This document shows positions 57,585 to 64,000 of a DNA stretch of 64,000 nucleotides, one piece after another; positions within the stretch are counted from its first letter, which is position 1; every line of letters starts with the position of its first letter. The position numbers and the translations under genes were made by a program. This stretch comes from an uncultured Flavobacteriaceae bacterium. GTDB lineage: Bacteria > Bacteroidota > Bacteroidia > Flavobacteriales > Flavobacteriaceae. The DNA lies in assembly GCA_934675205.1 (NCBI GenBank), contig CAKUPQ010000002.1, forward strand, positions 634,297 through 698,296, written 5' to 3'. The notes below the pieces were generated by a model. It made no database searches, was not told where the DNA came from, and saw only the letters and a program-made list of their open reading frames with translations.

Positions 57585-59561
57585 TCAATAAGCTAACAAA
57601 TCTTTTAGTTCTGTTTCAAATCTGTTTTTCGGAAGATATTGTTCTTCTAAATTTTTAGTAAACGGAATCGGAGTTTCGATACTTCCGACACGTTTTACGG
57701 GAGCATCTAAATATTTGAAACAGTTTTCGGTAATCATAGCCGAAATATCACTTGAAATTCCTCCAAACAAAGTGTCTTCTTGAAGAATAATAACTTTACC
57801 TGTTTTCTTAACTGAAGAAAAAATCGCTTCTGTATCCAAAGGTTGAAGCGAACGTAAATCCAATAAATCCGCTTTTATGTTTTGATTTTTTTCTAAAACT
57901 TCTAAAGCCCAATGCACTCCCGAACCGAAAGTTATAATCGTAACCTCATTTCCTTCTTTTAATAGCGATGCTTTTCCGAATGGAAGTGTGTAATAATCTT
58001 TCGGAACATCTTGATAAATACTTCTGTACAGAACTTTGTGTTCAAAAAATAAAACAGGATTCGGGTCGTTTATGGCTGTTGCCAAAAGTCCTTTGGCATC
58101 ATACGGAAAAGCAGGGTAAACTACTTTCAATCCGGGAGTTTTCGTGAACCAAGCCTCATTGGTTTGAGAGTGAAAAGGTCCTGCCTGAACTCCCGCACCA
58201 CAAGGCATTCGAACCACTACATCGGCTTTTTCGTTCCAACGATAATGATTTTTAGCCAAATAATTTACAATCGGGTTGAATCCAGTAGAAACAAAATCTG
58301 CAAACTGCATTTCAATAACAGCTTTGTGTCCGTTTATCGAAAGTCCCATTCCAGTTGAAACTATAGCTGATTCACAAATCGGAGTGTTTCTAATTCGGTC
58401 TTTTCCGAATTGCTCCACAAATCCCTCCGTAATTTTGAAAGCACCTCCGTATTCTGCAATATCCTGCCCCATTACAACCAAATTTTCGTGCTTTTCCAAC
58501 GATTGTTTCAATCCTTGCGAAATCGCATCAATAAAACGGATATTTTCTGTTTCGGAAGTAGGGAAAATCTCTGCAAAATGATACGGAGCATATACATCTG
58601 ATAATTCCTGCTCTAAATTGGCAGTAATTACAGGTTCTTCTGATGCTTTTTGGTAATGTTCGTCAATTTCTGTTTTGATTTCTTTACGGAATTTTTCGTC
58701 TTGTTCTTCCGATAAAACTCCGTTTGAAAGCAAATAATTTTTATAATTTTCGATTGGGTCCTTTTTAGCCCATTCTTCCATAAGTTCTTTCGGAACATAT
58801 TTCACTCCGCTTGCTTCCTCGTGTCCTCTCATTCGGAAGGTTTTGAATTCCAACAAAACAGGTCTTGGATTCTGACGAACCGAATCAGCTATTTCAGAGA
58901 GTTTGGTGTAAACTTCCAAAATATTATTTCCGTCAATAATATGAGATTCCATTCCGTAACCGATTCCTTTATCAGCTATATTTTCGCAACGAAATTGCTC
59001 GTTTGTAGGAGTTGAAAGTCCATATCCGTTGTTTTCGACCACAAACAAAACCGGTAATTCCCAAACCGATGCAATGTTTAGTGCCTCGTGAAAATCTCCC
59101 TCACTTGTTGCTCCTTCTCCTGTAAAAACAGCCGTTAGCTTGTTTTCTTTTTTGAGTTTATGAGCTAATGCGATTCCGTCTGCTACTCCGAGTTGAGGTC
59201 CTAAATGCGAAATCATTCCGATGATTTTGTATTCCTGTGTTCCAAAATGGAAAGAGCGATCACGTCCTTTGGTAAATCCGTTTGCTTTTCCTTGCCATTG
59301 TGAGAAAAGTCGGTGCAAAGGAATTTCACGAGTGGTAAAAACACCTAAATTCCTATGCATAGGAAGCACGTATTCGTCCTTTTGCAAAACGGAAGTAACT
59401 CCAACCGAAATCGCCTCCTGACCAATTCCTGAAAACCATTTTGATACCTTTCCCTGACGAAGTAAAATCAGCATTTTTTCTTCAATAAGTCTTGGTTTTA
59501 AGAGCTTTTTGTATAAGTCCAAAAGTTCTGTATCGGTTAGGTTTTTTCTATCAAAGTTCAT
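57585..59561 (-). CDS. 2-oxoacid dehydrogenase E1, fused alpha and beta chains
   Basis: A 658-residue thiamine-diphosphate E1 in which the alpha chain (1-330) and beta chain (340-658) are one polypeptide. Alpha half: QGKANGFTKGRDRSFHFGTQ, the TPP/Mg site GEGATSEGDFHEALN to VENNGYGLSTP, and the MRGHEEASG loop. Beta half: VMGQDIAEYGGAFKITEGF, MQFADFVSTGFNPIVNYLAK, RMPCGAGVQAGPFHSQTNEA and VIILQEDTLFGGISSD. It decarboxylates a 2-oxoacid and passes the acyl group to the lipoyl arm of E2; the sequence type is that of branched-chain 2-oxoacid dehydrogenases of Bacteroidota. The matching E2 lies at 8736-10046. Confidence 0.93.
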   Translation of the reverse strand: MNFDRKNLTDTELLDLYKKLLKPRLIEEKMLILLRQGKVSKWFSGIGQEAISVGVTSVLQKDEYVLPMHRNLGVFTTREIPLHRLFSQWQGKANGFTKGRDRSFHFGTQEYKIIGMISHLGPQLGVADGIALAHKLKKENKLTAVFTGEGATSEGDFHEALNIASVWELPVLFVVENNGYGLSTPTNEQFRCENIADKGIGYGMESHIIDGNNILEVYTKLSEIADSVRQNPRPVLLEFKTFRMRGHEEASGVKYVPKELMEEWAKKDPIENYKNYLLSNGVLSEEQDEKFRKEIKTEIDEHYQKASEEPVITANLEQELSDVYAPYHFAEIFPTSETENIRFIDAISQGLKQSLEKHENLVVMGQDIAEYGGAFKITEGFVEQFGKDRIRNTPICESAIVSTGMGLSINGHKAVIEMQFADFVSTGFNPIVNYLAKNHYRWNEKADVVVRMPCGAGVQAGPFHSQTNEAWFTKTPGLKVVYPAFPYDAKGLLATAINDPNPVLFFEHKVLYRSIYQDVPKDYYTLPFGKASLLKEGNEVTIITFGSGVHWALEVLEKNQNIKADLLDLRSLQPLDTEAIFSSVKKTGKVIILQEDTLFGGISSDISAMITENCFKYLDAPVKRVGSIETPIPFTKNLEEQYLPKNRFETELKDLLAY

Positions 59562-59564
59562 TTT

Positions 59565-59655
59565 TTTGTTTAAAGTTTAAGGTTTAAAGTTGGTTATTGG
59601 TCGTTCTCGCTATGACAAAATTTCGTAATTTGAAATTCGTAATTCGTAATTTTTA
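59565..59655. repeat. Quasi-repeat block (GTTTAAGGTTTAAAGTT, AATTCGTAATTCGTAATT)
   Basis: Imperfect tandem words fill the gap between the DinB-like gene and E1; no terminator or gene is visible in it. Confidence 0.5.
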
Positions 59656-60171
59656 TAAATATCTTTCTTGAAAAACTTTTTTATGATGTTCCTGGTGTCC
59701 GATTATCATAAATCCTAAAGCCCGAACGGACATTTCTACCTTATTTGCAGTTCCTTTTCGTTGTAAAGCATCTTTGGTAAACGATTTAAAAAGCGACAAA
59801 GTAGAATGTCTTACCAATGAAAACTCCATTAGTAAATCTTTGAGATGTCTTTGGTTTGCATTGGAATTTTCGACATAATCATTTTGGTCAAATCCTGCTA
59901 ATTCGGTTTTGTCGTTTCGGGAAAAACGCAAAGCCCGATAAGCAAAAACCCGTTCGCAGTCTATCAGGTGCTGAATGATTTCTTTGATAGTCCATTTACC
60001 TGTATCGTAACTATAATCGTGCTTTTCCATCGGAATATCCTGAACAAACTTGATAAAGTAATGATGGGAAGCTTCCAATTCCTCAAACAAATCCAAATCA
60101 GAAGACAGATTTGAGATGTATCTTTCGTAATAGGGAGGATATTCCGAGTTTGAGAGTTCTGATAGTTTCAT
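59653..60171 (-). CDS. DinB-like four-helix metalloprotein
   Basis: A 172-residue protein of the DinB/YfiT-like putative metalloenzyme superfamily. The predicted metal ligands are three histidines: ASHHYFIKFVQ (36-38 region), KWTIKEIIQHLIDCERVFAY (His near 69) and GHQEHHKKVFQERYL (His near 158-162). Such four-helix-bundle enzymes act as bacillithiol- or other thiol-dependent S-transferases in some bacteria. Single gene, between the repeat-rich gaps. Confidence 0.85.
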   Translation of the reverse strand: MKLSELSNSEYPPYYERYISNLSSDLDLFEELEASHHYFIKFVQDIPMEKHDYSYDTGKWTIKEIIQHLIDCERVFAYRALRFSRNDKTELAGFDQNDYVENSNANQRHLKDLLMEFSLVRHSTLSLFKSFTKDALQRKGTANKVEMSVRALGFMIIGHQEHHKKVFQERYL

Positions 60172-60175
60172 ATTT

Positions 60176-60242
60176 TGTTGGATGTTTGATGCCGAGTGTC
60201 AGTGTCAGATGTATCTTCCAGCACCCGACACCCAGCACCCTG
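60176..60242. repeat. Dispersed repeat with TGTTGGATGTTTGATGC
   Basis: Contains the reverse complement of the 17-mer at 21135-21151, followed by CAGTGTCAG and ACCCGACACCCAGCACCC wording. Same family as the block at 21090-21160. Confidence 0.6.
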
Positions 60243-62195
60243 CTATTTTCTAAAATTCTCCAATCCTGTTTTAAGCCAATTCGTATAATCAGCTTTATCA
60301 GTGTATTCTTTTGGAGTATTCAACATTTCGAGTTCAGGACTCAACAACAAATAATAAGGTTGCGAAGCTGTTTGGAAATTTACTATCTGAAAAGTAGCCC
60401 ATTTATCTCCAATAGTCTTGATTTTCTTGACATTTCCGTCTGTTCGTTCAAAGTCAAATTGTTTGTCTTCCGGAAGATCTTTTCGATCATCTACGTAAAG
60501 TGAAATCAATACGTAATTATCGTTAATTAAGTTGTAAACTTCGGTTTCAGACCAAACATTTTCTTCCATTTTACGACAGTTTACACAAGCCCAACCTGTA
60601 AAGTCCAGTAGAATTGGTTTGTTGTGTTCTTTGGCATAAGCCAGTCCTTCGTCCCAATCCTTAAAGCAATTCAATCCTAACGGACATTCGCTTTTTTGAG
60701 CGTAATAACTATAAAACATTGGTGGCGGAAAACCACTTAATAATTTCAGGTTTTTGTATTCCGAATGATTCGTAAGTCCCGGAATCATATACAACACGAA
60801 TAACGAAGTTATAATCCCTAAAAACTTTCTTCCGAAACCGATTTTTTGGTTAGGAGAATCGTGTGGAAATCTGATAAGTCCGAATAAATAAAGAGCCAAT
60901 CCTGCAAAAATCACAATCCACAATCCGATGAATAGCTCACGTTTGATAAGTCCCCAACCTTGTACCAAATCTGCGTTCGACAAGAATTTCAGTGCTAAAG
61001 CCAATTCTAAAAACCCTAAAACAACCTTAATCGTATTGAGCCAACCTCCTGATTTCGGAAGTGAGTTCAACCAACTCGGGAAAAGGGCAAAAAGGGCAAA
61101 AGGCAAAGCCAATGCGACCCCAAATCCGACCATTCCTGCAGTGAGTTGCATTGCTCCTCCATCAGCTGTGAGTGAGCCTGCTAAAAGTGAACCTAAAATC
61201 GGTCCCGTACACGAAAACGAAACAATAGCCAAAGTCAGAGCCATAAAGAAAATTCCGATGATTCCTCCGATATTTGAGGCATTATCCATTTTATTTCCCC
61301 ACGAACTCGGAAGTGTGATTTCGTAATATCCGAAAAACGAAAAGGCAAAAAACATAAAAATCACAAAGAAAATGATGTTCAGCCACGTATTTGTCGAGAT
61401 ATTATTAAGGATTTCAGGGTCTAAACTATCCATTAAATGGAACGGAATACTCAATAATAAATAGATAATCACGATAAAAGCTCCGTACAAAACCGCATTG
61501 GAAATTCCCTTTTGTCTTGTTGTGGAACGCTTGGTAAAAAACGAAACCGTAAGCGGAATCATCGGGAAAACACAAGGTGTAAGCAATGCAATCAACCCTC
61601 CCACAAAACCAAGTGCAAAAATATTCCAGTAACTTGCCTGAGAACTTTCGGTGATTTCAGTCTTAAAATTATCTCTTCCTTTTACATCAATAATCAATTG
61701 ATTTTTCTTTTCGATACTCTCTTGGTCAATCTCGACAACCTCTTTTATAATTTCTCCATCAAGGGTAAATTTCAAATTTTCATAACCCGGAATACAACTT
61801 GCATCGTCACAAGTCTGAAAGTCAATATCAACCTCAATAAATTCCGTGTCAGGATTTGTCAGTTCTATTTTTTGAGTGAATTTGGCATTATTCTCAAAAT
61901 ACCCCATTTCAGCCTGAAAAATCGGGTCATATTTTATAGACGACCCAAATTCCTCGATTTTACCGACTGTATAATTTCCGTCTTCGTTCAGGTAAATAAA
62001 TTCCGTAGGAAGTGCCGTCATATCAGGTAAAACCGTAGAATATAATCTCCAATTAGGCTCAATTTGAGCATTGTATGTAATCAAGTATTCGGTATCAGAA
62101 AGTTTTTCGACAGCAACCGAAAACTTCGCTTTATTCTCTTGTGAAAACCCTAAAAATCCAACAAAAAGTGTTAGCAGTAAAATGATTTTTTTCAT
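60243..62195 (-). CDS. dsbD: thiol:disulfide interchange protein DsbD
   Basis: A 650-residue three-part electron carrier from cytoplasmic thioredoxin to periplasmic thiols. Signal peptide MKKIILLLTLFVGFLGFSQ; periplasmic alpha domain with FQTCDDASCIPG (two Cys); eight-helix membrane domain with the redox Cys in LLTPCVFPMIPLTVSFF and in VSFSCTGPILGSLLAG; C-terminal thioredoxin domain with WACVNCRKMEENVW (CxxC as C-V-N-C). All six expected cysteines are present. Its ATG overlaps the tilS stop by 3-4 nt, so the two genes form an operon. Confidence 0.93.
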   Translation of the reverse strand: MKKIILLLTLFVGFLGFSQENKAKFSVAVEKLSDTEYLITYNAQIEPNWRLYSTVLPDMTALPTEFIYLNEDGNYTVGKIEEFGSSIKYDPIFQAEMGYFENNAKFTQKIELTNPDTEFIEVDIDFQTCDDASCIPGYENLKFTLDGEIIKEVVEIDQESIEKKNQLIIDVKGRDNFKTEITESSQASYWNIFALGFVGGLIALLTPCVFPMIPLTVSFFTKRSTTRQKGISNAVLYGAFIVIIYLLLSIPFHLMDSLDPEILNNISTNTWLNIIFFVIFMFFAFSFFGYYEITLPSSWGNKMDNASNIGGIIGIFFMALTLAIVSFSCTGPILGSLLAGSLTADGGAMQLTAGMVGFGVALALPFALFALFPSWLNSLPKSGGWLNTIKVVLGFLELALALKFLSNADLVQGWGLIKRELFIGLWIVIFAGLALYLFGLIRFPHDSPNQKIGFGRKFLGIITSLFVLYMIPGLTNHSEYKNLKLLSGFPPPMFYSYYAQKSECPLGLNCFKDWDEGLAYAKEHNKPILLDFTGWACVNCRKMEENVWSETEVYNLINDNYVLISLYVDDRKDLPEDKQFDFERTDGNVKKIKTIGDKWATFQIVNFQTASQPYYLLLSPELEMLNTPKEYTDKADYTNWLKTGLENFRK

Positions 62196-63502
62196 AATAA
62201 ATATTCAATCTTTAATATAGAAGTTGTGTTTGATGTTACTTTAAATCGCTCGTCCAATCGCATTCCGACAATCCAAACTATCTGATTATCAGAATACAGA
62301 ATCCAAGAGTTTTCTTTTTCTAAGTTAGACAGTTTTTCGTCTTTAAAAAACTTGCTTACTTTTTTTGATTTGCCTTGCATTCCAAAAGGGTAAAAATACA
62401 GACCTTCTTTCCATTTTCCGAGTAAAAGCGGAAATTTTAACAAGTTTTTATCAACATAAATTTCATTCGGATTGTTCGTTTCCGAAATTTGGCTTACTTC
62501 CGAAATTTGCAAACCTATCGGATAATCAATTTTACTTTCTGAAATCAGAAATTCTTTCTCTAAAAAATTGTTATTTTTTTCGGATAAAATCAGTTCGTTT
62601 CTGTTTTTCAACAATCTGAAATTTTCCGTTTCTACGAATTTTCCACTTTGGGATTCTATCAGATTATAAATATCATTCCAAGCGGTAAATCCGTATTTTG
62701 AAAGCCATTTATACAGTATGAATTTATAGTTTTTATATTTCAGTAATTCATTTATTTTCAAGTAATTACTACCATTATCCTGAATAATCAATTTATATAA
62801 AAATTCATCTGAAACTTCGTCTGAAAAAGATTGGACTTCCTGTAAATTAGCAATAGTTTTTGAAAACGAATTCAGAAAATCAGGGTTTAACTCTTTAAAT
62901 AACGGAACAATATTATGCCTGATGTTATTCCGTAGATATTTATCGGAAGTATTGGAAGAATCCTCTCTCCATTTTATATGATTTTCGGTTGCATATTTCT
63001 CAATTTCTTTCCTCGAAAAACCAAGCAACGGACGAATGATATTTTCGTTTTCACGAATTCCCGTAAGCCCTTCGATTCCTGTTCCCCTCGAAAGATTGAT
63101 AAAAAACGTTTCCAAACTATCGTCCAAATGATGAGCTGTTACGATATAATCGAAATTGTGCTTATTTTTCAATTCAAAAAACCAATTATAACGCAATTCC
63201 CTTGCAGCAATCTGAATGGATTTTTTGTTTTCCGAAGCATATTTTTCGGTATCAAAACTATTGATAAAACAAGGGATTTTATGTTGTTTGCAGTAATCAT
63301 TTACAAAATTTTCGTCTGAATCGCTTTCTGCTCCTCTTAAGCCGAAATTACAGTGTGCGACAGAAATATTGAGTTTTGACTTTTGCGTCAAATCAAGTAA
63401 AACCATACTGTCAATTCCTCCACTTATAGCAAGAAGAAGTTTTTTTTGCTGTATTGTATTGTGATTTTTTAAAAGTTCGTTCTGAAATTTTGTAAGCATC
63501 AT
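62192..63502 (-). CDS. tilS: tRNA(Ile)-lysidine synthetase
   Basis: A 436-residue TilS that puts lysine on C34 of tRNA-Ile(CAU) so that it reads AUA. The PP-loop ATPase motif is LLAISGGIDSMVLLDL (SGGIDS 27-32). NFGLRGAESDSDENFVNDYC, VTAHHLDDSLETFFINLSRG (with the H-H/D-D site) and RPLLGFSRKEIEKYA are typical, and the N-terminal domain is followed by the substrate-binding C-terminal domains (about 330-436, YFYPFGMQGKSKKVSKFF). There are two adjacent ATG codons (63500-63502 and 63497-63499). First gene of the tilS-dsbD operon. Confidence 0.95.
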   Translation of the reverse strand: MMLTKFQNELLKNHNTIQQKKLLLAISGGIDSMVLLDLTQKSKLNISVAHCNFGLRGAESDSDENFVNDYCKQHKIPCFINSFDTEKYASENKKSIQIAARELRYNWFFELKNKHNFDYIVTAHHLDDSLETFFINLSRGTGIEGLTGIRENENIIRPLLGFSRKEIEKYATENHIKWREDSSNTSDKYLRNNIRHNIVPLFKELNPDFLNSFSKTIANLQEVQSFSDEVSDEFLYKLIIQDNGSNYLKINELLKYKNYKFILYKWLSKYGFTAWNDIYNLIESQSGKFVETENFRLLKNRNELILSEKNNNFLEKEFLISESKIDYPIGLQISEVSQISETNNPNEIYVDKNLLKFPLLLGKWKEGLYFYPFGMQGKSKKVSKFFKDEKLSNLEKENSWILYSDNQIVWIVGMRLDERFKVTSNTTSILKIEYLL

Positions 63503-63780
63503 AATTAATTCAAATTGCTAATTGAATTATAAAAAAGTAAGGGTTGAGTAAATTTGTCTTGTAAACCAATAAACAAAACCAATGCTTTATAGATACAAAA
63601 TTATATCATTTTTTTGTTTAATTGACTATATTTCAAAAGGAATTGACTATAAAGCAACAAGAAGTGATAATGAGATTTTTAACTACAATTGTTCTTATTA
63701 CAAATTTTTACGAGAATCACTATTTTGCTATCTATTTTACGAAACAATCGGTTTATGATATTGACTTTAGAAAAGCTAAA
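63503..63780. other. AT-rich stretch without a clear gene (63503-63930 gap)
   Basis: This is the only gap above 300 bases. From 63582 to 63758 a 58-codon frame is open on the plus strand (MLYRYKIISFFCLIDYISKG...), but it has no SD, no TAnnTTTG box and poor composition, so I regard it as chance or a remnant. A direct repeat ATTGACTATA occurs near 63622 and 63642. The rest of the gap holds the two terminators below. I see no tRNA. Confidence 0.5.
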
Positions 63781-63782
63781 TA

Positions 63783-63812
63783 AAAAAAGTCCCTATCTTT
63801 TCCGATAAGGAT
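63783..63812 (-). terminator. Second (distal) terminator of the rRNA operon
   Basis: On the minus strand CCTTATC pairs with GATAGGG across GGAAAA-type loop and is followed by ACTTTTTTTA. A few G-T pairs make it weaker than the next one. Confidence 0.6.
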
Positions 63813-63884
63813 TTCAATAAAAAAAGTCGTTACTTTAAGTTTGTCTGTTATTCTGCATACAGTCGAACTGCATTGCACATTAAT

Positions 63885-63917
63885 AAAAAAAGTCCTTTGA
63901 TTTAAAATCAAAGGACT
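63885..63917 (-). terminator. Main terminator of the rRNA operon
   Basis: AGTCCTTTGATTT (63891-63903) pairs with AAATCAAAGGACT (63905-63917) nearly without a loop; on the minus strand a T-run follows (A-run 63885-63890). It lies 13 nt from the 5S 3' end. Confidence 0.88.
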
Positions 63918-63930
63918 TCATTAAAAAAAA

Positions 63931-64000
63931 GGCGATGACATACTCTCCCACTGATGCAGTACCATCTGCGCAGTCGGGCTTAACTTCTCTGTTCGGAATG
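63931..64000 (-). rRNA. rrf: 5S ribosomal RNA, 3' part (partial)
   Basis: The reverse complement reads CATTCCGAACAGAGAAGTTAAGCCC, then ATGGTACTGC and GTGGGAGAGTATGTCATCGCC, the 3' two thirds of a bacterial 5S rRNA. About 40 nt of the 5' part lie beyond the window. The leftward direction implies that 16S and 23S genes are to the right. The 3' end is placed at 63931 from the GGCGATGACA start of the plus strand; it could be off by 1-2 nt. Confidence 0.93.

Noticed and set aside
63582..63758. 58-codon open frame upstream of tilS
   Set aside because: No promoter box, no leader signal and poor residue composition; probably chance or a remnant.
63840..63885. Possible tRNA next to the rRNA operon
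   Set aside because: TCGAACTGCATTGCAC superficially resembles a T-arm, but no acceptor or anticodon stem can be built.

Overview
The window is AT-rich chromosomal DNA from a member of the Bacteroidota, almost certainly a Flavobacteriaceae-like bacterium; I do not name a genus. The evidence: two very large cell-surface proteins end in the type IX secretion (T9SS) sorting domain; several lipoproteins are of Bacteroidota type; E1 of a 2-oxoacid dehydrogenase is a fused alpha/beta chain; most genes lack a Shine-Dalgarno sequence; and many carry the Bacteroidota sigma-factor -7 box TAnnTTTG close to the start codon. Layout, left to right. 1-5.7 kb is an accessory block of small, mostly unrecognised genes: the tail of a repeat protein, a PD-(D/E)XK nuclease, a three-gene operon with two tandem SLOG (YspA-like) nucleotide-sensor genes, a hypothetical, a small Asp-box protein, a uracil-DNA-glycosylase-like protein, a UVR-cREC fusion and a DUF4256 protein. 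Three of its transcription units share one 32-bp promoter element with identical internal spacing, so they look like a co-regulated set; this is the most interesting signal in the window. 5.7-10 kb holds a CDF metal transporter, DUF4197 and DUF4268 proteins, a Nudix CoA pyrophosphatase and a dehydrogenase E2. 10-13.6 kb is the classical thrS-infC-rpmI-rplT operon, with infC apparently starting at a rare AUU codon. 13.7-29 kb holds envelope, transport and metabolic genes: NUC endonuclease, flippase, ABC ATPase, MFS carrier, vWA protein, collagen-like lipoprotein, acyl-CoA carboxylase, a two-repeat lipoprotein, DUF58 protein, signal peptidase I, dapB, ferredoxin and LuxC-like acyl-CoA reductase. 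29-36 kb is one 2297-codon T9SS protein with FN3 and GEVED modules and an internal perfect 607-bp DNA duplication. 36-45 kb holds a spermidine-synthase-like protein, a SixA-like phosphatase, guaB, mnmD with a glutaminyl cyclase, the SRP RNA, gyrB, a DUF6495 protein and rpsF-rpsR-rplI. 45-54 kb holds a long-form urocanase, a J-domain-like protein, a DUF4136 lipoprotein, a coiled-coil membrane protein, a TerB-like protein, dCMP deaminase with an S41 protease, an HNH nuclease and a cysteine/cystathionine synthase. 54-63.5 kb holds a second T9SS protein, the E1 fusion matching the E2 gene, a DinB-fold protein and the tilS-dsbD pair. The right edge enters the 3' end of a 5S rRNA gene, so an rRNA operon read leftwards lies beyond it. 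How they work together: most of the window is ordinary housekeeping and envelope content. E1 and E2 (49 kb apart) should form one branched-chain-type dehydrogenase complex feeding acyl-CoA metabolism, which also includes the carboxylase and the acyl-CoA reductase. Intergenic regions carry two kinds of dispersed palindromic repeats and many A/T-flanked hairpin terminators.
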